Below are positions 35,120-42,913 of a stretch of 64,000 nucleotides of DNA, piece by piece (positions within the stretch are counted from its first letter, which is position 1; every line of letters starts with the position of its first letter). This DNA comes from JADKAV01 sp963818505 (GTDB lineage Bacteria; Actinomycetota; Actinomycetes; S36-B12; UBA10799): positions 620,001 through 684,000 of the forward strand of contig CAWFSJ010000005.1 of NCBI GenBank assembly GCA_963818505.1, written 5' to 3'. The notes under the pieces are model-generated. The model ran no database searches. It saw only the letters and a list, made by a program, of their open reading frames with translations, and was not told the DNA's origin. Made by a program: the position numbers and the translations under genes.

Positions 35120-36844
35120 GTGACCACAGCGCGGAGACTGGGCGACAGGTACGAACTCGGAGACACGATCGGCCGCGGTGGTATGGCCGAGGTCTTCGAG
35201 GGTCAGGACCAACGCCTCAACCGCAAGGTCGCCGTCAAGGTCCTGCGACCAGACCTCGCTCGAGACCCCGCCTTCCAGGGACGGTTCCGGCGTGAGGCGC
35301 AGTCTGCCGCGTCGTTGAACGACCCCAACATCGTGGCCGTCTACGACACCGGCGAGGACGTGCTCGACGGTGGCGGGGAGCACGTCATGGTGCCCTACAT
35401 CGTGATGGAGTACGTGGACGGTCACACGCTTCGAGAGTTGATGAGCAGCGGTCGGCGACTTCTTCCCGAGCGTTCTCTGGAGATCATGGCAGGGGTCCTG
35501 AACGCCCTTGACTACTCCCATGCCCACGGCATCATCCACCGCGACATAAAGCCCGGCAACGTCATGCTCACGCGCAACGGCGACGTGAAAGTCATGGACT
35601 TCGGGATCGCCCGGGCGGTCGCCGACTCCCAGGCCACGATGACCCAGGGCAACGCAGTCATGGGCACCGCCCAATACCTATCCCCCGAGCAGGCCCGCGG
35701 TGAGGTGGTCGACGCCCGATCGGACCTGTACTCCGCCGGCTGCCTCATGTACGAGTTGCTCACCGGCCGGCCCCCGTTCCAGGGCGAGAGCGCGGTGTCG
35801 GTCGCCTACCAACACGTCAGCGAGAACCCCGTGCCCCCGTCACAGGTGGACCCGGCCGTACCTCCCGCCCTCGATGCGCTGGTGCTCAAGGCCCTGGCCA
35901 AGGACCCCGGCCAGCGCTACCAGAGCGCGAACGAGTTCAAGGCGGACGTTGAGAGGGCTCTCGCGGGTCTTCCGGTCACCGGGACCGTCCCGACTGTGAG
36001 GGCCACCGTTCCCGCGTCGGCCAGCACCACAGCGGCGATCCCGCCCGTGGGTGCGGCGGCAGCTGAAGCGAGCGACAAGCGCAGCCCTTGGGCCTGGATC
36101 GGCGTTACCGTGCTCGTTCTGGCTGTGGCCGCCGCGGCGCTGTTCATCGGCCGCAACCTGTTCAGCTCCGGAACCGGCGCCCGGGTCACCGTCCCCAACG
36201 TGGTCGGAATGAGTATCGACGAGGCCCAGCGTGCACTCGAGGCCCAGGGTCTCAAGCTCGGCGCCCAGACGCCTCAGACCTCCGACGAGCCAGAGGACAC
36301 CGTCCTGGCCCAGGACCCTGAAGCCGACACCCAGATGGCATCCGGCGAAGCCGTCACGGTCACGGTCTCGGCCGGCAAGCAGCAGACCCAGGTTCCGGCG
36401 CTGGAGGGGTTGACCAGCCTTGACGACGTCAGGACCGCGCTCAAGGACGCGCGACTCGAGTTGGGCAACGTCAGACAGGTCGAATCAAGTCAGCCGGAGG
36501 GTCTGGTGCTCAACCAGAACCCCGCGGCCTTCACCACCGTGGACGTTGGTTCGAAGGTGAACATCGAGGTCTCCACCGGCGTGGTCGAAGTGCCGGACAC
36601 AGTGGGGTTCACGCAGTCCGCGGCCACCTCCGCGCTGTCGAGGGCAGGCTTGGACGTCAGCGTTGTCACGGCGTCTTCGGATCAGGCCGCAGGAACCGTC
36701 ACTGCGCAGAACCCGCCCGGTGGCTCCCAGGTGAAGAAGGGCACCACGGTGACCATCACGGTCTCCACGGGCCCGGCTCCAACCCAGCCACCGACCCCCA
36801 CGCCGACTGAGACCCCAACGCCTTCGGGGTCGGCCAGCCAGTAG
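35120..36844 (+). CDS. pknB: serine/threonine protein kinase with three PASTA repeats
   Basis: A 574-residue kinase. Residues 10-275 are the Hanks kinase: IGRGGMAEVFEGQD, VAVKVLRPDLA, the catalytic HGIIHRDIKPGNVML, KVMDFGIARAV and MGTAQYLSPEQARG. A helix lies at about 322-343 (WIGVTVLVLAVAAAALFIG). Three PASTA units follow (beginning TVPNVVGMSIDEAQ, QVPALEGLTSLDDV, EVPDTVGFTQSAAT), then a Pro/Thr tail. It senses muropeptides or lipid II and phosphorylates wall and division proteins, probably including FhaA and the CwlM-like protein in this window. AGGAGG precedes the GTG at 35120. Confidence 0.96.
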   Translation: MTTARRLGDRYELGDTIGRGGMAEVFEGQDQRLNRKVAVKVLRPDLARDPAFQGRFRREAQSAASLNDPNIVAVYDTGEDVLDGGGEHVMVPYIVMEYVDGHTLRELMSSGRRLLPERSLEIMAGVLNALDYSHAHGIIHRDIKPGNVMLTRNGDVKVMDFGIARAVADSQATMTQGNAVMGTAQYLSPEQARGEVVDARSDLYSAGCLMYELLTGRPPFQGESAVSVAYQHVSENPVPPSQVDPAVPPALDALVLKALAKDPGQRYQSANEFKADVERALAGLPVTGTVPTVRATVPASASTTAAIPPVGAAAAEASDKRSPWAWIGVTVLVLAVAAAALFIGRNLFSSGTGARVTVPNVVGMSIDEAQRALEAQGLKLGAQTPQTSDEPEDTVLAQDPEADTQMASGEAVTVTVSAGKQQTQVPALEGLTSLDDVRTALKDARLELGNVRQVESSQPEGLVLNQNPAAFTTVDVGSKVNIEVSTGVVEVPDTVGFTQSAATSALSRAGLDVSVVTASSDQAAGTVTAQNPPGGSQVKKGTTVTITVSTGPAPTQPPTPTPTETPTPSGSASQ

Positions 36845-36850
36845 GGGGGT

Positions 36851-37330
36851 TCGGCCCGCCGCCGGTTTGGGCCGCCGCCGGTTTGGGTCCGCCGCCGGTG
36901 GTCGGCTCCGGCCGCCGGTTTCGGGCCCGCCGCCGGTTTCGGCCCCCCGCCGGTTTCGGCCCGCCGCCGGTTTCGGCGCCGCCGGTTCGCGGTTCGGCCC
37001 GCCGCCGGTATCGGCCCGCCGCCGGTATCTGGGCGCCGTAGCCAGGTATCCAGGCAACCTCTAACCAGGGCGCCGGCTTCGGCCCGCCGCCGGGCGCGCG
37101 GCCCGCCGCCGGTATCGGGCCCGCCGCCGGTTTCAGCCCGCGTTAGAGGTTGTGCTGTTCGTTAGCAAAACAACGCGTGGATTCGCTAACCAGGACCACA
37201 ACCTCTAACCAGGGCGCCGGCCGTGGGCCGGGAGCTTTGCCCGCCGCCGGTTTCGGCCGGCCGCCGGTTTCGGCCGCGCCGCCGGTGCCGGCCCCCGCCG
37301 CCAGCCCGCCGCCGGTTTCAGCCCGCTAGC
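36851..37330. repeat. 17-bp GC-rich minisatellite between pknB and trpG, no gene
   Basis: The 488-bp convergent gap after pknB holds about 17 imperfect copies of a unit close to CCGCCGCCGGTTTCGGC, in three blocks: 36851-37037, about 37069-37140 and about 37230-37330. Variants change the TTT to TAT or drop a CCG. The open frames in it (rich in PPPVS, PAAGR, RRRF) are products of the repeat and are not supported as genes. The second break is filled by the 82-bp palindromic element. No start, ribosome site or RNA gene is seen. Confidence 0.85.
37136..37217. repeat. 82-bp palindromic repeat, copy A
   Basis: An element with outer arms TTAGAGGTTGT and ACAACCTCTAA (11 bp, perfect), inner arms GTTAGC and GCTAAC, and an ACGCGT core. 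A second copy at 42914-42995 matches 75 of 82 positions. A 22-bp partial copy (its right end, CAACCTCTAACCAGGGCGCC and the next bases) lies at 37055-37076. It is inserted in the minisatellite. It codes nothing and looks like a repeated extragenic palindrome or a non-autonomous element. Confidence 0.8.
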
Positions 37331-37332
37331 AC

Positions 37333-37947
37333 CTACCCCACAACCGGCGACAGCCCCTCGCTGCGCCGTACGGCACCGTCGTCGCCGCACGCGACCAGCC
37401 AATTGGCCAGCATCCGGTGCCCGCCCTCGGTGAGCACCGACTCGGGGTGGAACTGCACACCCTCAACTGCCAGTGCCCGGTGGCGCAGGCCCATGATCAC
37501 CCCGGAGTCGGTGCGGGCACTGACCTCCAGCACATCGGGTACGGTGTCCGGCTCGACGGCCAAGGAGTGGTACCTGGTGGCGGTCATCGGGTTGGGAAGG
37601 CCTTCGAAAACCCCGCGGCCGTCGTGGTGGACCGAGGAGGTCTTCCCATGTAGCAGTTCCGGGGCTCGGCTCACAGTGGCACCATAAACCTCCGCGATCG
37701 CCTGGTGCCCCAGACAGACTCCGAAGATCGGAATTTCGCCAGCGAAGCGCCTGATGAGGTCCATGCAGACGCCGGCCTGCTCCGGGGTGCCAGGTCCTGG
37801 CGACAGCAGCACTCCCTCGTAACCGGCCACTTCGTCCAAGTCGATCTGGTCGTTGCGATGGACGTCGCACTCGACCTTCAACTCCCCCAGGTATTGCACA
37901 AGGTTGTAGACGAAACTGTCGTAGTTGTCTATGACCAGGATCGTCAT
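37333..37947 (-). CDS. trpG: glutamine amidotransferase of anthranilate/aminodeoxychorismate synthase
   Basis: A 204-residue class I amidotransferase. ILVIDNYDSFVYNLVQYLG opens it, VLLSPGPGTPEQAG and the nucleophile Cys in IFGVCLGHQAIAEVYGA follow, and the His-Glu pair is in VEGVQFHPESVLTEGG. It makes ammonia for anthranilate or 4-amino-4-deoxychorismate; TrpG and PabA cannot be told apart and one protein may serve both. It starts inside the stop of the DUF881 gene (4-bp overlap), the same order as in mycobacteria next to pknB. Confidence 0.93.
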   Translation of the reverse strand: MTILVIDNYDSFVYNLVQYLGELKVECDVHRNDQIDLDEVAGYEGVLLSPGPGTPEQAGVCMDLIRRFAGEIPIFGVCLGHQAIAEVYGATVSRAPELLHGKTSSVHHDGRGVFEGLPNPMTATRYHSLAVEPDTVPDVLEVSARTDSGVIMGLRHRALAVEGVQFHPESVLTEGGHRMLANWLVACGDDGAVRRSEGLSPVVG

Positions 37948-38663
37948 GGTCGTCCTTCCTTGATCGGCGTGGCGTCATCAATGTCCAGTGGACCGTCCCA
38001 GCCTGGGATCGTGACGTCGGAGCCGCGCACCTGTTCGTAACCCAGCCCGAAGAACTCGACGGCCGCCATGTAGCCGCGCAGGTAGTCGTCACTCTTCAAT
38101 TCACGCTCGATCGCCTGCTGATCCCCGATCCCGGTGACCACGAACGGTGGGGAGTAGACCCGGCCCTGCAGGATCAATGTGTTACCGACGCAGCGCACCG
38201 CACTGGTGTTGATCAACCGCTGGTCCATCACCTGGATGCCTAGGGCGCCACCTCGCCACATGGCGTTGATGACCGCCTGAAGGTCCTGCTGGTGCACGAC
38301 CAGGTCGTCTGGGTTGGCCTCCTCATTGCCCTCGATCGGGGCATCGGTGAGCGAAACCGTCACCGCGGGGCCGGTCAGGGGTAGCAATCCCACAGGTGCC
38401 GAAAGCTGGTCGATCACGCCTTGGGCCTTGGCGGCTTCGGTGCCTTCCTGTTCGCGGGTGAGCACCTTGACCTCGTCCTGCAATTCGGTGAGCTGGTTCT
38501 GGCGCTGGTCAACGACCGCGACCCGCTCGGCCACGACGTCCTTCAGCGCCGCGGTGTCGCTGCGCAGATCCGTACCTGCCGCGATCTCGGAACTGGCGGC
38601 AAAAAGGAAGCCGGCCACGCCGAACACGACGGCGGCTAGAAGGCCCCACCAGCGTTCGTTCAC
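37944..38663 (-). CDS. DUF881 domain protein
   Basis: A 239-residue protein with an N-terminal membrane helix (WWGLLAAVVFGVAGFLFAAS), a coiled coil (about 35-85, DVVAERVAVVDQRQNQLTEL) and a C-terminal alpha/beta domain (VSLTDAPIEG, HQQDLQAVINAMWRGGA, CVGNTLILQGRVYSPPF). This is the DUF881 plan. The family occurs near crgA and pknB in actinobacteria and is thought to be linked to division or wall growth; no activity is known to me. Coupled to trpG. Confidence 0.9.
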   Translation of the reverse strand: MNERWWGLLAAVVFGVAGFLFAASSEIAAGTDLRSDTAALKDVVAERVAVVDQRQNQLTELQDEVKVLTREQEGTEAAKAQGVIDQLSAPVGLLPLTGPAVTVSLTDAPIEGNEEANPDDLVVHQQDLQAVINAMWRGGALGIQVMDQRLINTSAVRCVGNTLILQGRVYSPPFVVTGIGDQQAIERELKSDDYLRGYMAAVEFFGLGYEQVRGSDVTIPGWDGPLDIDDATPIKEGRP

Positions 38664-38696
38664 TGCTCCACAGTACGTGCAGGTAAAGTGGCCCTC

Positions 38697-38942
38697 GTGC
38701 CTGAATCCCGATCCCGCCGCAAGGATCCCTCCCCGGCCGATAAACGCAAGCCGGTCAAGATCGGTAGCCCTGCGTGGGTTGCTCCGCTCATGGTCACCTT
38801 GTTCGTACTCGGGCTGGTGTGGATCTGCGCCTGGTACATCGCCCCCGACGCCCCCATCCTCGGCGACCTCGGATTCTGGAACCTGGTCGGAGGCTTCGTC
38901 CTTATCGCACTGGGCTTCGTCGTGTCGACCAAGTGGCGCTAA
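38697..38942 (+). CDS. crgA: cell division protein CrgA
   Basis: An 81-residue protein with a basic, hydrophilic start (PESRSRRKDPSPADKRK) and two membrane helices (WVAPLMVTLFVLGLVWICAW and FWNLVGGFVLIALGFVVST), the CrgA plan. CrgA links FtsZ, FtsI and FtsQ at the septum in mycobacteria and restrains division in streptomycetes. I chose GTG at 38697 because AGGTAAAG lies about 10 nt upstream; GTG at 38688 is too close to it. Confidence 0.93.
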   Translation: MPESRSRRKDPSPADKRKPVKIGSPAWVAPLMVTLFVLGLVWICAWYIAPDAPILGDLGFWNLVGGFVLIALGFVVSTKWR

Positions 38943-38956
38943 TCACAGCCTTGTAG

Positions 38957-38976
38957 TTCTCCCCAGGTGGGGAAAA
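38957..38976. terminator. possible bidirectional terminator between crgA and thiolase gene
   Basis: TTCTCCCCAGGTGGGGAAAA is a short hairpin with a CCCC/GGGG core, a 4-nt loop and A/T flanks on both sides, 15 bp after the crgA stop and 13 bp before the end of the convergent thiolase gene. The stem is short, so this is tentative. Confidence 0.35.
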
Positions 38977-38979
38977 CCC

Positions 38980-38988
38980 TGTGGATAA
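38980..38988 (-). promoter_or_regulatory. isolated DnaA box
   Basis: TGTGGATAA is the exact reverse complement of the DnaA box TTATCCACA. It lies in the 46-bp convergent gap between crgA and the thiolase gene, about 13 kb from oriC. A single match could be chance or a DnaA titration/regulatory site. Confidence 0.4.
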
Positions 38989-40137
38989 CTAGAGCAACTC
39001 CACGATCGTGGCATTTGCCATGCCGCCGCCCTCGCACATCGTCTGCAATCCGTAACGGATCCCGTTGCGCTTCATCTGGTGGATCAGAGTGGTCATCAGG
39101 CGCGCACCGGAGGCCCCGAGCGGGTGACCGAGCGCGATCGCCCCGCCGTTCGGGTTCGTGATCTTCGGATCGGCACCCGTCTCGGCGAACCAGGCTCCAA
39201 CGACAGCTGCGAAGGCCTCATTGATCTCCACCGCACCGATCTCGTCGAGCCGCAAGCCAGAACGCTCGAGCACCTTCTGCGTCGCAGGTATCGGCCCGGT
39301 CAGCATGATGATCGGGTCGACGCCGGCCATCACGCCGGTGTGGAAACGCACGATGGGCGTAAGGCCGAGTTCGGCTGCCTTCTGACTGGTCATGACCAGC
39401 AGCGCGGCCGAACCGTCGGAGATCTGCGATGCGTTGCCGGCTGTCACCACGCCGCCCTCCTGGAACGGTGTCGGCAGCCCGGCCAATTTCTCGACGCTGG
39501 AGCCCGGCCGGATTCCCTGGTCGGCGCTCACCCCGGCGACCTCGACGATCTCCTGGGCGAACAGGCCATCGGTTGTGGCGCGCGCGGCCCGTTCGTGGGA
39601 CTCCACGGCCATCTCGTCCAGGTACTGACGGGAGAGGTCCCACTTGTCGGCGATCATCTCCGCGGACACACCCTGGTTGACCAGTTTCCCGTCGTAGCGA
39701 TCGATCATCATCGGACCGAACGGACCGTCGCCACCTTTGCCGTTCGAGAACATGGGGATGCGCGACATCGACTCCACGCCCCCGGCGACGACCACGTCGT
39801 AGTGTCCGGCGATCACACTGGCTGCGGCGAAGTGCAAAGCCTGCTGACTTGACCCGCACTGCCGGTCAATGGTGGTACCCGGCACGGACTCCGGGAAGCC
39901 GGCGGCCAGCGCGGCGTTGCGGCCGATGTTGAATCCCTGCTCGCCCACCTGTGACACGCACCCCCAGATCACGTCGTCGATCAAGATGGGGTCGATTCCA
40001 GCGCGCTCCACCAGCCCCTGGAGCGCAAGGGCCGACAGATCCACTGCGTGGATTCCCGACAGGGCGCCCTTCTCAGGCTTGCCCACTCCGATGGGCGTGC
40101 GGACAGCAGCGACGATCACGGCATCACGGTTGGTCAT
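38989..40137 (-). CDS. acetyl-CoA C-acyltransferase (thiolase)
   Basis: A 382-residue thiolase. The acyl-enzyme Cys is in TIDRQCGSSQQALHFAA, the GHPLGASGARL His motif and the second Cys in TMCEGGGMANATI are in the usual places. It cleaves 3-ketoacyl-CoA (beta-oxidation) or condenses acetyl-CoA; lack of neighbours for a complete pathway leaves the direction open. A perfect palindrome lies 10-25 nt upstream of the ATG and looks like an operator. Confidence 0.93.
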   Translation of the reverse strand: MTNRDAVIVAAVRTPIGVGKPEKGALSGIHAVDLSALALQGLVERAGIDPILIDDVIWGCVSQVGEQGFNIGRNAALAAGFPESVPGTTIDRQCGSSQQALHFAAASVIAGHYDVVVAGGVESMSRIPMFSNGKGGDGPFGPMMIDRYDGKLVNQGVSAEMIADKWDLSRQYLDEMAVESHERAARATTDGLFAQEIVEVAGVSADQGIRPGSSVEKLAGLPTPFQEGGVVTAGNASQISDGSAALLVMTSQKAAELGLTPIVRFHTGVMAGVDPIIMLTGPIPATQKVLERSGLRLDEIGAVEINEAFAAVVGAWFAETGADPKITNPNGGAIALGHPLGASGARLMTTLIHQMKRNGIRYGLQTMCEGGGMANATIVELL

Positions 40138-40146
40138 GCCGCATAT

Positions 40147-40162
40147 GTTACTGGGGAGTAAC
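40147..40162. promoter_or_regulatory. palindromic operator upstream of the thiolase gene
   Basis: GTTACTGGGGAGTAAC: perfect 6-bp arms GTTACT and AGTAAC around four G, 10-25 nt before the thiolase ATG on the minus strand. The size and place fit a TetR-family repressor site, a common way of controlling acyl-CoA genes. No regulator gene is adjacent. Confidence 0.5.
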
Positions 40163-40180
40163 TTAGCCTGTCCAGCCCCT

Positions 40181-41026
40181 CTACCCGATTGGGATGAGGG
40201 CCTGGATCTGGTCCGCCCGCCACAGTGCCACGGCCGTCAGGATCAGGACCACCCCGACGCAGCCCACAACCTGAACCATCGTCTGCCGGGAGCCCTTGGG
40301 CGCCTTGGACATCACGAAGGCCACGGCCGCACCGGTGAGCAGGCCACCGAGGTGCGCGCGCCAGTCGATTCCGGGGGCGATGAAGCCGATCACCACGTTG
40401 ATCCCGATCAGCACCAGAACCTGGGTGATGTCGGCTCGCATGTGCCGTCCGGCTACGACCAGGGCTCCCATGAGCCCGAAGATCGCACCGCTTGCCCCGA
40501 CCGACACCGTGTTCACCGACGAGAACGCGAACGAGGCGACCGCACCCCCCAGACCGGCGATCAGGTACAGCGCGAGGAAACGCACATGCCCGAACAGCCG
40601 CTCCAACGGCGGGCCGAGCACGTACAACACGTACATGTTGAAACCCAGATGCAGCAGGCTGCCGTGCAGGAAGACCGAGGTCAACAACCTGAACCACTCG
40701 CCGTTGATGGCCACTGCCGCAGGCCACATCCCCCAGTTGGAGGCGACCTGGTTGACCCCCACGAGGAACTGCACCAGGAACACGGCCGCGCTGATCCCGA
40801 TGAGCGTCAAGGTGACAGTGCTGGAGGTCGTGATTCGACCCCCGAACACGGTCTTGGCCGCCCTGGTGGAGGCCTGGCCAGCCGCGACACACTCCGGGCA
40901 CTGGAAACCGACTGCGGCCGGGATCATGCATTCCGGGCAGATGGGCCGGTCACAGCGGGTGCAGAGGATCCAGGTCGGCCGGTCCGGGTGCCGGTAACAG
41001 ACTGGAGCCGGCTGCGGTGTGCTCAC
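40181..41026 (-). CDS. rhomboid intramembrane serine protease with N-terminal zinc ribbon
   Basis: A 281-residue membrane protease. Residues 8-47 hold a Cys/His cluster (CYRHP, LCTRCDRPICPECM, FQCPEC) like a B-box zinc finger. Then come six or seven helices with HGSLLHLGFNMYVLYVLG, the nucleophile Ser in VGASGAIFGLMGA, and the catalytic His in RAHLGGLLTGAAVAF. Zinc-ribbon rhomboids next to a cyclophilin and near gyrA are common in actinobacteria; substrates are unknown. It overlaps the cyclophilin stop by 4 bp. Confidence 0.93.
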   Translation of the reverse strand: MSTPQPAPVCYRHPDRPTWILCTRCDRPICPECMIPAAVGFQCPECVAAGQASTRAAKTVFGGRITTSSTVTLTLIGISAAVFLVQFLVGVNQVASNWGMWPAAVAINGEWFRLLTSVFLHGSLLHLGFNMYVLYVLGPPLERLFGHVRFLALYLIAGLGGAVASFAFSSVNTVSVGASGAIFGLMGALVVAGRHMRADITQVLVLIGINVVIGFIAPGIDWRAHLGGLLTGAAVAFVMSKAPKGSRQTMVQVVGCVGVVLILTAVALWRADQIQALIPIG

Positions 41027-41535
41027 GCGATGATGTCGACCGACTCGATCACGACATCGTCAACGGGCTTGTCCATTCGCCCGGTTGGCGCCGCAGCGAT
41101 GGCGTCGACGACGTCCCTGCTGGCCTGGTCGGCAACCTCACCGAAGATGCTGTGCTTGAAGTTCAGGTGCGGGGTCTTGCCCACGGTGATGAAGAACTGT
41201 GAGCCGTTGGTGTTGGCACCGGCGTTGGCCATCGCGAGCAGGTACGGGCGATCGAACTGCAGCTCGGGGTGGAACTCGTCGGCGAAACGGTATCCGGGCC
41301 CACCAGTGCCGGTACCCAACGGACACCCTCCCTGGATCATGAAGCCGCCGATAACGCGGTGGAAGATGGTGCCGGCGTACAGCGGTCCGCTGCCGGGCTG
41401 GCCGGTCTTGGGATCGGTCCACTCCCGGGACCCGTCGGCAAGACCGACGAAGTTCGCCACGGTCTTGGGGGCCTGGTCGGCGAAGAGGTTCAGGGCGATG
41501 TCGCCCTTGTTCGTGTGAAGGACGGCTTGAGTCAT
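41023..41535 (-). CDS. ppiA: peptidyl-prolyl cis-trans isomerase (cyclophilin)
   Basis: Despite its place upstream of the rhomboid gene this is a cytoplasmic cyclophilin of 170 residues. VLHTNKGDIALNLFADQAPK, IFHRVIGGFMIQGGCP, GTGGPGYRFADE and LAMANAGANTNGSQFFIT contain the active-site Arg, Phe, Gln and Asn-rich motifs. No signal peptide. The real ATG is at 41535; a longer frame upstream runs through the AlkD-like gene. Protein folding helper. Confidence 0.95.
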   Translation of the reverse strand: MTQAVLHTNKGDIALNLFADQAPKTVANFVGLADGSREWTDPKTGQPGSGPLYAGTIFHRVIGGFMIQGGCPLGTGTGGPGYRFADEFHPELQFDRPYLLAMANAGANTNGSQFFITVGKTPHLNFKHSIFGEVADQASRDVVDAIAAAPTGRMDKPVDDVVIESVDIIA

Positions 41536-41548
41536 GGGTTCGATCCTG

Positions 41549-42190
41549 TCATAGATGTTTGGTCGCCTCTCTGACGGATAGCGGCGCCAGCTCATGCTCG
41601 CCGACGAAAGCCCGCACCCAGGCCGGGTCGGTGTAGGCGTAGTCGCGCAGGGCCCAGCCGATGGCCTTGGTGATCCAGAACGTGCGGTCGGCGGTGTTGG
41701 GCTCAATGACCTCGCGCAGTAGGTCAGGGTCGGTGGCCTGCTTGGCCCCAACTTGGGAGAGGATCGCCGCGCGCCGGATCCAGCTGTCGCTGTCATGCGC
41801 CCACGTCCGCAGGTCGAGGTCCGCACGCAAGGGACCGACCAGTTTCGTCGCAGTCTCGTCCACGAGGTCCCACCACGCACCCGTCGTGACGAGGTGAAGC
41901 AGCAACGGTTCGTCCGCGGCCTGCAAACCACCTGCCCGCAACACCGCCAGCGCGGCGTAGCGCTCCTCGCGGTAGATCGCACCGTCCCAGAGATCCGCGG
42001 CCGCCCCCAGCCGCTGGTCGCGGTTCAAGCCCGCGGCCTTCGTCATCCGCATCACTGCGCGCGTGAGCTGGGTCTTCTGGACACCCAGGAACGGCATCTG
42101 GGACTTCATGTAACGCTGCATGTCCGGCGCCCGGGTGGGGTCTGCCACCTGGCGCAACCAGGCGCGGATCTCCTGGGCCAAGTCGGGCAC
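41549..42190 (-). CDS. DNA alkylation repair protein (AlkD-like HEAT protein)
   Basis: A 213-residue all-helical protein. RYMKSQMPFLGVQKTQLTRA near the N-terminus, WDGAIYREERYAALAVL, WWDLVDETATKLVG, SWIRRAAILSQVG and FWITKAIGWALRDYAYTD are typical of AlkD-type glycosylases, which remove bulky or cationic alkyl bases. Stands alone, 13 bp upstream of the cyclophilin start on the same strand. Confidence 0.88.
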   Translation of the reverse strand: MPDLAQEIRAWLRQVADPTRAPDMQRYMKSQMPFLGVQKTQLTRAVMRMTKAAGLNRDQRLGAAADLWDGAIYREERYAALAVLRAGGLQAADEPLLLHLVTTGAWWDLVDETATKLVGPLRADLDLRTWAHDSDSWIRRAAILSQVGAKQATDPDLLREVIEPNTADRTFWITKAIGWALRDYAYTDPAWVRAFVGEHELAPLSVREATKHL

Positions 42191-42200
42191 GGGCTCCAGG

Positions 42201-42848
42201 CTAGCCCGCCCCTCCTATGACGATGAGACTCGCATCGACCACCTTGCGGGTGGCTGCGCCGTTGCACACCACCCGGTACTGAACAGTGATGGGGTTCTTG
42301 TTGGTGAAGCTGGCCTCCTGTTTCTCGAAAGTCAGTTCCGTGGCGCTGGTGGCAGGTGCCCGTTTCGTGTCGAAGTACGCGCCTCCATTGACCCCTATCT
42401 GCAGCGCACACTCGTAGGCACCGCTGCCCTGCGTGGTGATGGAGACACCCGTGCGCTGGGCATACTTGGACCCCCCGGGCAGTGTGATCGGGCCCCCCGC
42501 CCCACCTCCGCTGGCATCGGGCAACTGCATGGCCGTCCCGGTCACCACGACGTCAGTGTTGGTCAGGGGCCGGCCGTCGTAGACGTAACTGTCGGCGAAC
42601 GTGATCAGGCTCAGTCCGGGGTCGCCCTTCGGACCTGTGTCGCCCTTCGGACCGGGGTCGCCCTTCGCCCCTGCCGGTTGGCTGGTGGCCAGCTTCGCCC
42701 GCAGTTGCGGTGACAGGTCCTTGACGGTGATCGATCCGTTCTTAATGTCTTGGCCGGTGATCAGCTTCGCCGCGGTTGCCGTCCCACCCCCGGCGAGCGC
42801 CGCACCGAGGATGAAGGCCAGAACCGTGGTTGCGTGGGTAGTTCGCAT
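42201..42848 (-). CDS. secreted protein with short collagen-like stretch
   Basis: A 215-residue protein with a signal peptide (VLAFILGAALAGGGTATA). A segment LITGQDIKNGSITVKDLSP follows, as in many actinobacterial secreted proteins, then a Gly-x-y run GAKGDPGPKGDTGPKGDPG (about six triplets) and a beta-rich domain of about 130 residues ending VVDASLIVIGGAG. Collagen-like triplets suggest trimerisation. Two Cys (ALQIG- and VVCNG-side) could pair. Outside-cell role unknown. Confidence 0.75.
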   Translation of the reverse strand: MRTTHATTVLAFILGAALAGGGTATAAKLITGQDIKNGSITVKDLSPQLRAKLATSQPAGAKGDPGPKGDTGPKGDPGLSLITFADSYVYDGRPLTNTDVVVTGTAMQLPDASGGGAGGPITLPGGSKYAQRTGVSITTQGSGAYECALQIGVNGGAYFDTKRAPATSATELTFEKQEASFTNKNPITVQYRVVCNGAATRKVVDASLIVIGGAG

Positions 42849-42913
42849 GCCTCGAACAGTAGGCCCGCCCCTTTGATCGGTATATGGGGTGAACAGACGA
42901 TCTTGAAAGAACC

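Noticed and set aside
36485..37330. Open frames rich in PPPVS, PAAGR and RRRF in the gap after pknB, on both strands
   Set aside because: They are translations of a 17-bp GC-rich repeat that stays open in several frames. There is no start signal or conserved protein.
36851..37330. CRISPR-like array
   Set aside because: The units are 17 bp and adjoin each other without unique spacers of constant length, and no cas gene is present. It is a minisatellite.
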